Source: Osedax fenrisi (lineage: Eukaryota; Annelida; Polychaeta; Sabellida; Siboglinidae). From it: a stretch of DNA of 64,000 nt. Both the position numbers and the translations under genes were made by a program. Each line of letters begins with the position of its first letter. Positions within the stretch are counted from its first letter, which is position 1. Location of the stretch: NCBI GenBank assembly GCA_964019155.1, contig OZ025242.1, positions 88,959,205 to 89,023,204 on the forward strand. The letters run 5' to 3'. A model generated the notes under the pieces. The model saw only the letters and a list, made by a program, of their open reading frames with translations. It was not told the DNA's origin and did not search any database. Of the stretch, positions 42,551-53,753 are shown one piece after another.

Positions 42551-44938
42551 TAGGGGCGTCGGAACAGGGGGGGCGGGGGGTATCGGACCCCCCCATTCAA
42601 AAATATGGGGGGGAGCTAAGTATGTTTTGCCCCCCCCCCCATGAAATGTGTATTGACAAATTTTATATATATTAAATCTAGTATATTGTCTTTTTTAATA
42701 AAGAATTTTTTTAAATTTTTGCTAAAGAATTTTACCAAACATATGGGGGGGGGCTAAGTATTATTTGCCCCCCCCCCCATCCATGAAATATTATAATATT
42801 CATGAGAGAATATCTGAGATCTTGTTATCTGGCGATATTAAGAATGAAATTATTCAATATTTAAATCTGAATTATTAAATATTTGATTATAAGATATTAA
42901 TGGAACTTTCTCAATTTAATGTGATGGAATTAAAGATATATCCGGTAGTGAGCAGGACATGTTGGTGGTTCGATATTTAACATTAAAACTAGAAATTAAA
43001 GAAATATGCATATATGCAATATGACTGAGGATACAACTTAGAAAATATAGAAAATGTAATGTTATCTGAACTTTAACATCTTAACTTGCCTAATTCCAAA
43101 TTAAGAGGACAGTCATATGACGGTGCAGCTAATATGTCTGGTCAATATAATGGTGTAAAGACTATAATAATGAATAGACAGCCATTCACTTTTTATATAC
43201 AATGTGGAGCTCATCGGACAAATTTAATAGCATAATCATTAGATAATTATATAAATATAAGAAAAGCCTTGAGAGTGGTTCATGATTTGGGATTATTATA
43301 TGAATAAGCGATCAAATTCCGGATTGTATAAAATACTAATAATAACAAAGCAAAGCCATTGAAACCATTATGCCAAGGTGGACTACGAAAATCATGTATT
43401 AAAACAACATTAGATTAATATAGTGGTATAATCGATTCATTGTAATAATATAAATAATTAGATTATATTACCAATGACCACAAATATATTACAAATTTAT
43501 TATTAAAAAAGATGAATAAATCAAATATTTTTTCTATGAATATTTCAAGTTTGATATTTGAAAGCTTGGATATGAAGTTGAAAGCTTTAATGATACCAAC
43601 AAATACTATTGAAGGTAACATTTATAAAAAATATACTTGAAAGCATATATGCTTATATATAATCATAATACAAATCAATAATAAATAAACATAAAGGATC
43701 ATATAATAGTAAAGATGATTCTAATTAAATTGAATGATGCTAGAAATAATTTGCAATAATTCATTGAAGATAGGAACAAAAGTATTTTATATTTTATATA
43801 TAGGTTTTACCTACAAGTTTTTATCTTGATTCAAGGTTAATAACCTACTTTTATAAACATATTATATAAAACATTTTATAAAATACAAAATAGCTTATAA
43901 TAAATGTTTATAATAAAATATTATAATAAATTATTTTTATTTTAAATATACCTAATTTAATTTTCCAAGTATATCTAATTCAGACAATAATAATAAGAAA
44001 TATACTATAAATGATTATAAATATGTATGAGATGAATAGTAATGAAAGTTCAAAAGACTATGTAAGGTACCTCATATAGATAAAATAATATAACATTATT
44101 AATGTTATGTTAATTTAAGAATGTGATTAGATATGGACAGTTAATATATTAATATACTTTATCATTCATATTTACAGAATAAATATACTGAGTTGTTTGA
44201 TTCCATAATGATGAAAATTAAAACCAAATTTTATACTAAGGAAACATTATTTATACATTCTTATAAATTAAAGGAATCATTATTACAAATAATATAATTC
44301 ATGAAAAAAAGGTTTGTTTTTTAGATTAATCTTATTAATTGTCTACACTAAACAGATGTTAATAAAAATGTATGAAGAATTAACGATTGAAAGATCGAAT
44401 TTCCATATGTTCAAATCAATCAATAAGTTCAATACCACCTGATGAGGATAAACATATACATGATGGAACAATCTCCTAAAATTCAAAAAATATTTTCCGG
44501 CATAATAGATTTGATCAAATTTTATTGGTTTGCCCCTCAAGTTCTGTGTCATATTAGCGTGTATTTAGTAAGCTGCGAATAATAAAGACGTTGTTACGAT
44601 CTACTATGATAGATAGTAGATTCAATGCATTAGTATTGGCAAATTTCAATCAAAAAATAATTCACACAATTGAGATGGGTATATTTATAAATAAAAATCT
44701 ATATCTATATAATAATAAATTATGTAATGTTTATTATTTATGTTATAATATATTCCTACTTATTGTTATAGAAATTAAATATTATTAATTGCATATTAAA
44801 GGGTTAACATATACTAAAGAGGTATACGATATTAATAAGATATAGTTAGTAATTATATTAGTAATACATAATAGGATATATAATATAAAATATAAATAAA
44901 TAGCCCCCCCCATAAAAAATATCGTTCCGACGCCCCTA
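42551..44938. mobile_element. hAT element with TAGGGGCGTCGGAAC ends
   Basis: Terminal inverted repeats TAGGGGCGTCGGAAC and GTTCCGACGCCCCTA lie in (TA)n, so the expected 8-bp duplication cannot be read. G-run and C-run pairs fill the left end (42566-42780). It carries the transposase pseudogene below. The small elements at 37142 and 40538 have similar ends and could be its deletion derivatives. Confidence 0.8.
42950..44660 (+). pseudogene. hAT transposase, ZMYM1/DUF4371-like, broken
   Basis: From 43101 the plus strand reads LRGQSYDGAANMSGQYNG, then FTFYIQCGAHRTNLIA-stop. This matches the DUF4371 region of ZMYM1-like hAT transposases (RGQ.YDGASNMSG...GVQ, .HC.AH.LNL). Further on come RKALRVVHDLGLLYE and, at 44594, RSTMIDSRFNALVLANFN, the C-terminal dimerisation (hATC) end. 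Several stops and frameshifts lie between, so no active enzyme. The protein's N-terminus is not recognisable. Confidence 0.75.
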
Positions 44939-44969
<31 letters not shown>

Positions 44970-45049
44970 ATAATAAAATCAGATTTGGCAATTGCCTGGG
45001 TGAAGGAAGAAGCAGAGCTTATCAAGTCTTTCACCCTTTTATATATTCA

Positions 45050-45086
<37 letters not shown>

Positions 45087-45434
45087 CATATTTGGGTGGA
45101 GGACGTCTGGCCATATGTCAGTGTTTTTTTGAAGGTGTTTTTTAGGGAAAGTCTTTTCCCCTCACTATTATTTTCCCCCGCTTTACTTTTTTGCCACAAC
45201 AAAATCAGATATTTTAATAATAATTATATCGTAATCATATTTATGTATTATAAATCAGTAGATGTATTTTATTAGAATGTTTTCATCTACAATTGAAAAA
45301 AAAATTAATTATATTTGGATTTGCTATCTGCTATTTGCACTTTCAAATCGTTAAAAAAGGCTATACCCTACACCACATTGATAAATCCCTACCATCCGAA
45401 TAACCTATCCGCACGGAAGTATGTATGCTATACA

Positions 45435-45470
<36 letters not shown>

Positions 45471-45547
45471 TCAGATAGAGTGTAAACACTCAGGAAAATA
45501 CAAAAGCAAAGCTTGACTAGGTATTTTCCCACTCAACTTGATAACAG

Positions 45548-45595
<48 letters not shown>

Positions 45596-45675
45596 TGAAT
45601 ATATAAAAGGGTGAAAGACTTGATAAGCTCTGCTTCTTCCTTCACCCAGGCAATTGCCAAATCTGATTTTATTAT

Positions 45676-45706
<31 letters not shown>

Positions 45707-46042
45707 TATAGGGGCGTCGGAACGATATTTTTTATGGGGGGGGCTATTTATTTATATTTTATATTATATATCCTATTATGTATTACTAATATAATTACTA
45801 ACTATATCTTATTAATATCGTATACCTCTTTAGTATATGTTAACCCTTTAATATGCAATTAATAATATTTAATTTTTATAACAATAAGTAAGAATATATT
45901 ATAACATAAATAATAAACATTACATAATTTATTATTATATAGATATAGATTTTTATTTATAAATATACCCATCTCAATTGTGTGAATTATTTTTTGATTG
46001 AAATTTGCCAATACTAATGCATTGAATCTACTATCTATCATA

Positions 46043-46045
<3 letters not shown>
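44602..46045. repeat. Large inverted duplication (two ~470-bp arms)
   Basis: Arm 1 is 44602 to about 45076 and arm 2 is about 45551-46045, in opposite order. They share the hAT 3' end, the hAT right TIR and some 130 bp of flank (AAGACTTGATAAGCTCTGC). I saw one base change (about 44772 G versus A on the other arm) and small TA-length differences. The loop 45077-45550 is unique, with C/T-rich patches. A recent inverted duplication, or an assembly foldback. Confidence 0.85.
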
Positions 46046-46081
<36 letters not shown>

Positions 46082-46149
46082 TATATATACATAAATATAT
46101 GGTTATAGGTTATACCTAACAATATATGGTATATATAAATATATGCTTA

Positions 46150-47500
46150 CTTGCTTAATTTCGAGGATGATCTTCATCGTCTACTCGAGCATCAGTATAA
46201 GTCAACTCCCGCCAGATATCTCTATCAAGCATGCTGGTTCTTATCTCTTCCTTCTCTAGAAGACCAGTATCCTTTTTTAACACATCAACATAGTTCAATC
46301 GTCGGCGACCTCTGTTAGCTATGCCTTGTGTGTGTTCCCATAAAATGAGCGGTTGTGTTTATAGTTCCGGATGCCGTATATATAATGTATACTGTATAGT
46401 ATACAGTATAGTATAGTATAGTATACAGGGTATACTGTAGGTATACAGTGACCGGCCATTCTCATCCTTCTGGATTTTATTTTGGATGAAACAAGAGGTA
46501 GTTTACCATACACATTTTTATTTGTGGAGTGTTCTTGCCAAGATATATTTAGGGCTTTACGAAGCATCGCGTGTATGTGCCTGTGATTTCTGCTGTTGAA
46601 CAGTCAGTATCCATGGACACTGACTGTGTACTAACATATGGATCTGCATGACTCAGATCCATATGTTAGTACACTTTCAAAGAGTCTTCTTTTAAGTGGC
46701 AAGTTTATCTTAGACTTCCATATAACGTGCATGCTATGTAGTGCGTTCCATGATAGAGCCTTTCTCACTTTAATGTCCTTTTCTGACGAATTGATCCAAG
46801 AACCAAGGTATTTGTAGTCTTTTTTGACTTCTAATGTTTGACCATCAGCTGTTTTTAAGACTATTGATTCAGGTGTGTTAAAGGCCATTACTTTTGGTAT
46901 TTTTGTTATGGTCTTTTTAGTATTCAGAAGTAGTCCTACTTTGTTGCATTCAGACTCTACCCTTAGAAGTAACTCCCTGGCTTGACTTATAGTGTTAGAT
47001 AATAAGGCCATATCATCAGCAAAATCTAAATCTGTTAAAACAGTTGGATGCAATCTTCGACTTCTGCGAGGGAAAATAGTAAATCCTAATTCCTCTTTAT
47101 GTCCGTTGATTGCTTTTCTTAGTGCATAATCAAGTACAATAATAAATAGATAAGGTGATAAAGTATCCCCTTGTAGAACTCCTGCTACAATATCAAACTC
47201 TTCAGATACACCATCTGGTGAGTATACTTTGGTTATAGTATTAGCATAGCTCAAATTTATTGCATCGACAAGCTTATCAGGTATTCCATATGATCTAAGT
47301 AGTTTAGCCATATTGCCTCTATGTATAGAGTCAAATGCCTTCTTGAAGTCAATAAATGTAAAAATAGCTGGTAAATTCTTATCCTTAATTCCTTCCAGAA
47401 TCCTTCGATTTAGTACCATACGATTGTAAGTTTTTTCCATTATAGAGGTAAGGCTAATTTCACGGTAGTTGTCAGCTTTTGTTAGATCTCCATATTTAGG
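46150..47500 (-). pseudogene. Broken non-LTR retrotransposon (RT domain), second family
   Basis: From about 47510 downward the minus strand reads GDLTKADNYREISLTSI, FIDFKKAFDSIHRGNM, VLQGDTLSPYLF and DFADDMALL, i.e. RT palm motifs with a catalytic FADD variant. KYLGSWINSSEKDIKVR and LTYGSE follow. After 46670 an inverted repeat and after 46450 a GTATAC/TATAG microsatellite interrupt it. It resumes as RGRRRLNYVDVLKKDTG to HPRN-stop at about 46152. The 5' end merges into a TA repeat at 47510. Related to, but distinct from, the LINE at 50295. Confidence 0.82.
46640..46676. repeat. Short inverted repeat breaking the LINE
   Basis: ACTAACATATGGATCTG and CAGATCCATATGTTAGT flank CATGACT. The second arm is original LINE sequence (YGSE codons), so the first looks like a templated inverted copy made at a break. 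Confidence 0.65.
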
Positions 47501-47505
47501 TATAA

Positions 47506-47541
<36 letters not shown>

Positions 47542-47567
47542 TATATATATAATATATATATAATAGG

Positions 47568-47618
<51 letters not shown>

Positions 47619-48110
47619 AGGGTTTCAGTAATATGTGCAAATGTGTCCGTATTCGGGACAGTGCACATAATATGGACACCCATATTATCTCAGCAGTTAA
47701 ACAAATTAAATTGTAAAATAGCTATTATATGTATATAAACCTACTGTATATATATCTACTGTATATACCTACTTAATACATAAATATAATTTGGATATAT
47801 TTAATTTAGAAATAATAAATTTAAATTGATTTATTGTTATGGTGTAATTATTCGAATACCCCTATACCTTATACCCCTATACCTTATACCCCCCATAGTG
47901 CTACCCTTACTCTCTAATAGTGCTAATGATATTAAAAATGGCTTATTTCAAATAATATTATCATTATAAACTACATTGTGTAATATTTCTCGAATATGTG
48001 TAAACTATAGGTCTATGAATGTAACAAACGCTCCTCTTATCGCATGATGTATGACCTATATTAACCTATATTGACCTATATTGACCTATATTGACCTATA
48101 TTGTTCATTC
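47501..48110. other. TA repeats, a GGACAC motif fragment and a short tandem repeat
   Basis: (TA)n runs at 47508-47612. At 47642-47690 the motif TGTCCGTATTCGGGACAG, related to the element at 10936. At 48055-48105 a tandem repeat of TTGACCTATA (five units). Confidence 0.6.
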
Positions 48111-48360
48111 CTTAACATACTTTGCGAATTATCCCTCCTATATTTCTGTTTCTCAAGTACAAAGATCTTCCATTCCATCCCTTAGAAACCAGTATGCTCC
48201 CCTTCTCTCTTATCCTATGCTCCGCCCCTTGATAATTAATGTTCGATCCCTTAGTTATAGCTATGGAATCCACTCCCACCCCATATTAGATCCATCCGGT
48301 CCCATAGGACATACACTACCTCTATCCAAAGGTGCATCACTGGTGGCAACCTGTAATACT
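48110..48360 (+). pseudogene. Possible LINE C-terminal remnant
   Basis: The plus frame around 48260-48330 reads LWNPLPPHIRSIRSHRTY then TTSIQR, which resembles the LWNSLPPHIR end of CR1/Jockey-type RTs. Stops upstream and no 3' tail. Weak call. Confidence 0.35.
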
Positions 48361-48367
48361 AACACTT

Positions 48368-48630
48368 CCTAAAGGGTTTCGGTATCCCATGGGTGCACTA
48401 CAGGTATTTATGGCAACTTGCCGGAAATATTTTAATTTTAAAACGATTTTCTATCAAGTTAACTACAATTTTGTGGGAAACCACCTTACTTTCCGGCAAT
48501 ATAATAACTGTATATGGGGTATCCCATTACAACTTAATATAAAATAATTTTAAAGTTACAATATTTCCGGAAAGTTGCCGGAAAATCTTATAGTGGATAC
48601 ATAATAGTGGATAAATCGGATACCCTCTTA
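48368..48630. mobile_element. TTTCCGG-rich TIR element, related to 12681
   Basis: Ends near CTAAAGGGTTTCGGTATCCC and GGATACCCTC. Inverted TTGCCGGAAA motifs lie on both sides and a ATCAAGTTAACTACAATTTT stretch matches the element at 12681-14327. Internal borders uncertain. Confidence 0.55.
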
Positions 48631-48669
48631 TACATCGAGGTTAACCTACAATTGTAGGAGGTCGTCGTA

Positions 48670-48821
48670 ATACTTTTATTGTTATTCATTATTACTTTAT
48701 TTATTTACTTCCGGTTTATTTAATTATTATAAATGGTATGTATGTACATACATACCATTTATAATAATTAAATAAACCGGAAGTAAATAAATAAAGTAAT
48801 AATGAATAACAATAAAAGTAT
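48670..48821. repeat. Perfect 152-bp palindrome
   Basis: The arms (48670-48745 and 48746-48821) are exact complements with no loop. The centre is GTATGTATGTACATACATAC. The arm includes TTACTTCCGGTTTATT. A loop-free 76-bp arm is rare and unstable. Could be a foldback MITE, a recent templated repair event or an assembly artefact. Confidence 0.9.
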
Positions 48822-48847
48822 ATTACGTATTACCTACTTACATTGTT

Positions 48848-48880
<33 letters not shown>

Positions 48881-49066
48881 CATCCTATACTTTATGAAGA
48901 GTGAGTAGGTTATAATCCAATTCCACCTATAACCTCTGAGGTTATAGGAGGTCTTGCTAATAGTAGTTTCTATATCTTCACTATAGTTGTGATCTATAGA
49001 TTGTAAGTTATAGTATGTATGATTAGTGGAGTATATAGTATATAGTATGTAGTATATACTATATAT
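48822..49066. other. AT-rich spacer
   Basis: (TA)n at 48855-48880 and GTATATAGTATA repeats before the hAT-A element. Nothing else. Confidence 0.4.
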
Positions 49067-50303
49067 CAGTGGTTCCCAACCTATGGGTCATGTATATAAA
49101 TATGTTTATAAATTGACTCATGAGTCATGACCCACATTAGGGTCATTGGGTTTGTTGTTTGGGTCATGACAAGGGTGAGTTAAATTCGGCCTTTACCTAA
49201 TTTAAGGGAAAAGGCCGAATTTAGCTTATTTTCGGCCTTTTGAAATCCTTATATTCGGCTTAAATTCTGCCTTTCTATATTTTATCAATCTCTATATATA
49301 CTTAATATAGTTAATTAATTTAATTAATATATATTATATAGCATGACATACAATCATTTTAGTATCAACAAATATATTGGTATCAATATAGTATTTAAAT
49401 CAAGTGAATAATAAATTTATTGTATTTTTATAAAAATTATTTTTAATTTTTTTTGAGTGTATCCTTCAAGTGAAATGTTTGAAATATGGGTCTTTCCTTC
49501 AGTTTTTATCGACTTTACTAATGAAAAATCTGATTCAACGAATGAAGTATCTGGATTTTGTTTACTTTTTCTACTTATTATAATTTTATATATACATAGC
49601 AGTCCGGTAATGCAATTAAATAAATTCTTATAATCATATTTAATACAAAGGCAACATAATATTAATAGAATATATTATAGTATACATTAGTATATACATT
49701 TTTTATACAAATTTATTTTGTATACAAAATAATTATCGTAATTAGTAAAATCGTATTAGATAAATCCATCGATCACAATGTTCACTCGATCTAACATATT
49801 TAATATATGATATTATTGTATATATATATATATACGAGAAGATGCATCAAATAAACTATTAATTCTTTATTAGTTATTCTAATAATTAAAAAAAATTAAA
49901 ACGTAATTATTTATATTTATATTTTTAAAATTTAAATTTTAAATAAATGCACTATTATGAACTATAGTGCATAATATATTATGCACTATTACTAAATGCA
50001 CCTAACCTGGGTTAACTTCTCTTCCATAAACATAACAAAATTTACATTTAACTGAAACGACTTTTTGAGTAATAGACTTACTCAAAAAGAATTTTCTAAA
50101 CTATTACTAATAGTACACTGATCCGTAATCTTAAGTTCATATTCAGTTTGATGTGATAAATTAAAAACTGTTGGTCTTTTTTGTGCCATTTTTAATTGTA
50201 TAAGAAAACAATGCTTTGTATAAACAAATTTATTCTTTGATTTGCAGAAACTTTAATATAATATAATACTTAATAATTACGAATGTACTTACATTACCTT
50301 ACC

Positions 50304-52181
50304 TTACCAGGTCGAGCTTGCTCGGCAGTTTTTGACTCTCTTCTTCCATTCATCTTTATCGTCCATCGCAGTTTTCAATTCATTTACATTACACAGTGTA
50401 TCCTCCATGAGTTGGTCAACGTATGTTCTTCGCGGCCGTCCTCTTTTTCTCTCACCATGGGTAGGTTGCCATATAATAGTATCTGATGCCATTTCGCGCT
50501 TATTTCTCCAACAGTGACCAGAAAAACGAAGTATTTGCTGTCGTATCGACGTGCATATATCCGGTATATTTGCATATATTTCTTTATTGGTAGGATGGTC
50601 CTTCCAAGACATGTTTAGTATTGCCCGTAACATGCGAGTATAGTTTCCACTTAGACTTTTTTCCAGAGCTTTTGTGAGTGTCCAACTTACAGATCCATAT
50701 ACCAATACCGACTCAACAGTTGCTCTGAAGAAATTTCTTTTAATTCTATCCGGTAACCTAGATTTCCAAATAGCGTTCATCTTATTTAAAGCTGCCCAGC
50801 TTTTAGCCAGTCTTATATTCATATCCTTTTCTGTTGATTGAATATAACTTCCAAGATACTTAAAATCGGATACTTTTTTAATGTCCTTGCCATTTAGGCT
50901 TTTTATTTTTTCATTTTCTCCTTGATTTATGCTTACGAATTCGGTCTTACCTGCATTTATATTCAAACCAATCTTTTTTGCCGTATTTTTAATTTTATGT
51001 AGAAGAATTGTAGCTTCACTCGTTTTATCAGTTACTATAGCTAGATCATCTGCATAATCGACATCTGTTATTTTTATTGCTGGATGTCTTCTGCTCTTTC
51101 TCTCAGAGAGGGTAAAGTCAAGAACATTATCTCGATCAAGTGACATTTTCAAGACATAGTCAAGACATATTATAAAAAGAAATGGTGCTAGTGTATCACC
51201 TTGTAACACACCTCCTGTTATATTTATAAATTCCGTATCGCCATCATCTGATCTCACAATTGATTTAGTATCTTTATAAGCTATCATAATTGCATTTATG
51301 ATCTTTTCAGGTATTCCATATGCTTTAAGAATCTCTGCCATATTTCCTCGATGTATGGAATCGAAAGCTTTGGAGAAATCAATAAAAAGGAGTGTAGCTG
51401 TTAGATTCTTTTCGTTTACGCCTTCAATGATCCTTCTAACCGTGAGTATTTGGCCAGTAGTAGATCTATTAGTTCTAAAACCATTTTGGTTTTTTCTTAA
51501 TATCTTATCTACTTCAGGTCTTATTCTATTTAAAAGCATTAGATTATATATCTTTGCAGCTATACATGTTAGAGTGATACCACGATAGTTGTTTGTAGAA
51601 GTTAAATCTCCTTTCTTCGGTAGCGGTATTATACAGCCTTTATTCCATATACTGATAGTGTTTTGCTCGTATACTTCATTGCAGGAGAATAGTAAGATTT
51701 CTTGAAATTTGAGTATTTTCCAGATTTCCACAGGAATTTCATCTAACCCGCATGCTTTTCCATTTTTGATACTTTTTATAGCCTTTTCTAGTTCATATTT
51801 TGTAAAGATTTCAGTTTCTATATTCAACAAATTTGAAATATTTGTTATAGTTGATGTTTTTGATTCAGGTGGTTTTCCTAAAATATCTTTGAAAAGATTG
51901 TGCCATAACTTAATTCTTTCTTCACCACTTGTTGCTTTTATCTTAGCTGTATTGTTCTTTTTCCTGCCAGTTATATCATTTACTACTTTCCAGGCACATG
52001 CTGATTTTTGGTTTGATACTACAGCTTTGATTTCATCTATTTTCGACTGAAGGTAGATTTCTTGCTGAGTATCGTATGTATCATATAGTGCTTTTTGTGA
52101 TAGATAATAGGAATTAATATTTTCTATAGTTGGGCAAGAGTTCTTTAATTGAGCTGCTGTTTTTAGCATATCCCTAAACAT
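50304..52181 (-). CDS. RTE-like reverse transcriptase part of the LINE
   Basis: 625 codons from the first in-frame ATG. Motifs in order: GCIIPLPKKGDLTSTNNYRG (RT 1), RTNRSTTGQIL, FIDFSKAFDSIHRGN, VLQGDTLAPFLF, and the catalytic DYADDLAIV. Then NAGKTEF and FKYLGSYI (thumb), and a C-terminal domain with SGHCWRNKREMASD, GRPRRTYVDQL and CRASSTW-stop. It copies the LINE RNA at a nicked target. The frame is joined to the endonuclease by a one-base shift near 52170, so the true ORF would start at 53362. In other copies and in the RTE group the two domains are one protein. Confidence 0.9.
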   Translation of the reverse strand: MFRDMLKTAAQLKNSCPTIENINSYYLSQKALYDTYDTQQEIYLQSKIDEIKAVVSNQKSACAWKVVNDITGRKKNNTAKIKATSGEERIKLWHNLFKDILGKPPESKTSTITNISNLLNIETEIFTKYELEKAIKSIKNGKACGLDEIPVEIWKILKFQEILLFSCNEVYEQNTISIWNKGCIIPLPKKGDLTSTNNYRGITLTCIAAKIYNLMLLNRIRPEVDKILRKNQNGFRTNRSTTGQILTVRRIIEGVNEKNLTATLLFIDFSKAFDSIHRGNMAEILKAYGIPEKIINAIMIAYKDTKSIVRSDDGDTEFINITGGVLQGDTLAPFLFIICLDYVLKMSLDRDNVLDFTLSERKSRRHPAIKITDVDYADDLAIVTDKTSEATILLHKIKNTAKKIGLNINAGKTEFVSINQGENEKIKSLNGKDIKKVSDFKYLGSYIQSTEKDMNIRLAKSWAALNKMNAIWKSRLPDRIKRNFFRATVESVLVYGSVSWTLTKALEKSLSGNYTRMLRAILNMSWKDHPTNKEIYANIPDICTSIRQQILRFSGHCWRNKREMASDTIIWQPTHGERKRGRPRRTYVDQLMEDTLCNVNELKTAMDDKDEWKKRVKNCRASSTW

Positions 52182-53362
52182 ATATCGGGATTCTCCCAGG
52201 GAGATCTCTTTTTAAGTTTTTCTTTGAAGGGGATGATATCAATTGCAGTTTCTCTACAAGAAGTTTCAAAATGGTCATACAAAGTATTTGTTGATATGTT
52301 GGATGTTTCATCGTTAAGGTTTTCAAACTTTTTTAAGACTTCGCAAATAAACTTTTTTTGAATATCAGGATTCTTTAGAATTGTCCAATCATAGATTGGT
52401 GTTTTGATAGTCTTCTTTTTGTTTGATCTTAAACTTAATTTAAGATGGGCATATACAATTCTATGGTCTGATGCTATACTTTCAAAAGATCCATAAGCTC
52501 TACAGTTTTTGCTGCTATTTTTCCATTTTCTATTAATCATTATATAGTCAATCTGTACTTTATTTCCATTTGGTGACTTATGTGTCCATAGCTGGCCTTT
52601 CCTTTTCTGATAATAAGTGTTAAGACATAGTAGATTATTTTCTAAAATGTAATCTTTGTGAAAGATCCCATTTCTGTTTGATACTTCATGCAATGAGAAC
52701 ATGAATCCATCTTGAATGCCAAGATGAGCATTAAAGTCTCCAGAAATGATCAACACATTATGTTTTGGAATTTGTTTTGTGGTAGAATTTAGAATATCAT
52801 ATAAATTCTCTATTTCCATGGGATCCGATACGTTTGTAGGGCTATAACATACTATGATAGATGTTTGTGGGTTTCCATTAAAATTGACGATCATTATCCT
52901 TTTGGATACTAAAGTAACGTTTACAAGAGAATTAAGTGATGTCTTGTTAATTAGAATACCGATTCCACCTGTAGCAGCGTTTACACTGTTTTTCCATGCT
53001 GAACCTGTTATCATATGCCATTCTCCAATATAATATTCTTTTGAATCGACGTCCTCGTGTATAAATCTATGTTCTTGCAAACAAATTATATCGAGTTGCG
53101 TAGCATTTGCTGATGCAATTATTTCAGAAATTTTATTTTCATTTTTTAATGTCCGTACATTGAAGGTGGCAACTCGGAGAACTCTACTTGCTTTCATTAG
53201 AGATACATTTGGTATTGATTTGATTTGGTTTTTACATTTACATTTACATTTACACTCAGTAGATAACTTATCGACTGTAACCTGAGTGGGAATTGCAGGA
53301 CGCGCTCCTTGTTCCGCGCGACGAGCGATGCGGGATGAAGATATTTGGGAAGTCGTAGTCAT
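52163..53362 (-). CDS. AP-like endonuclease part of the LINE
   Basis: 399 codons. Residues ~75-330 form an exonuclease-endonuclease-phosphatase fold: RVATFNVRTL, IICLQEHRF (catalytic Glu), IISGDFNAHLG, QIDYIMIN and SIASDHRIVYA (catalytic Asp-His). It would nick the target DNA for priming. A CKCKCKCK tract near residue 37 comes from a TTTACA repeat. The frame hits a stop 19 bases after the RT frame's first ATG. It starts at ATG 53362; a short upstream frame (53483-53268) overlaps it and is probably 5' UTR. Confidence 0.88.
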   Translation of the reverse strand: MTTTSQISSSRIARRAEQGARPAIPTQVTVDKLSTECKCKCKCKNQIKSIPNVSLMKASRVLRVATFNVRTLKNENKISEIIASANATQLDIICLQEHRFIHEDVDSKEYYIGEWHMITGSAWKNSVNAATGGIGILINKTSLNSLVNVTLVSKRIMIVNFNGNPQTSIIVCYSPTNVSDPMEIENLYDILNSTTKQIPKHNVLIISGDFNAHLGIQDGFMFSLHEVSNRNGIFHKDYILENNLLCLNTYYQKRKGQLWTHKSPNGNKVQIDYIMINRKWKNSSKNCRAYGSFESIASDHRIVYAHLKLSLRSNKKKTIKTPIYDWTILKNPDIQKKFICEVLKKFENLNDETSNISTNTLYDHFETSCRETAIDIIPFKEKLKKRSPWENPDICLGIC

Positions 53363-53720
53363 ATTGCTTTCGATGGCTAGATAAAATGTGCGGTCGCCAC
53401 TCCATACACATTTGCGTAACCCTGCGTGGGTGGCTAACAGGTACTATGCCTTGCCAAAGGGCAACCAGGATTTTGTCCGGCACTGCTAATTGATTATTCG
53501 CAGCTAACCATTATATCTAATGGCCGTTCCCCTATCCGCAACCTGGGGAGCCGGTGGATTGGAGTTATCATCACCACATCTTCATATCAATTACTGATAT
53601 AGATGAAGAAATGTGGGCCGAGGATCCTATGTAAACTGAGCTCTCCACACATTTCCACAATTGTACTTACATACATTGCTAATATTGTATAAATATTTGT
53701 TTTTACTTGTAGTATTATTA

Positions 53721-53753
<33 letters not shown>

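Larger units (their letters stand above)
50284..53672 (-). mobile_element. Full-length RTE-like LINE with 11-bp TSD
   Basis: TGTACTTACAT is repeated at 50284-50294 and 53662-53672. Between them (50295-53661, 3367 bp) lies the LINE on the minus strand: 5' UTR, AP-type endonuclease and reverse transcriptase, then GGTAA tail repeats straight after the stop. No ORF1, endonuclease plus RT, and a short simple-repeat tail are features of the RTE group. Only one frameshift breaks it, so it is young. The 3' end is shared with 16446-16960 and 20691-20724. Confidence 0.88.

Noticed and set aside
53268..53483. 71-codon frame before the LINE endonuclease
   Set aside because: It overlaps the endonuclease start in another frame and has no domain; most likely LINE 5' UTR.
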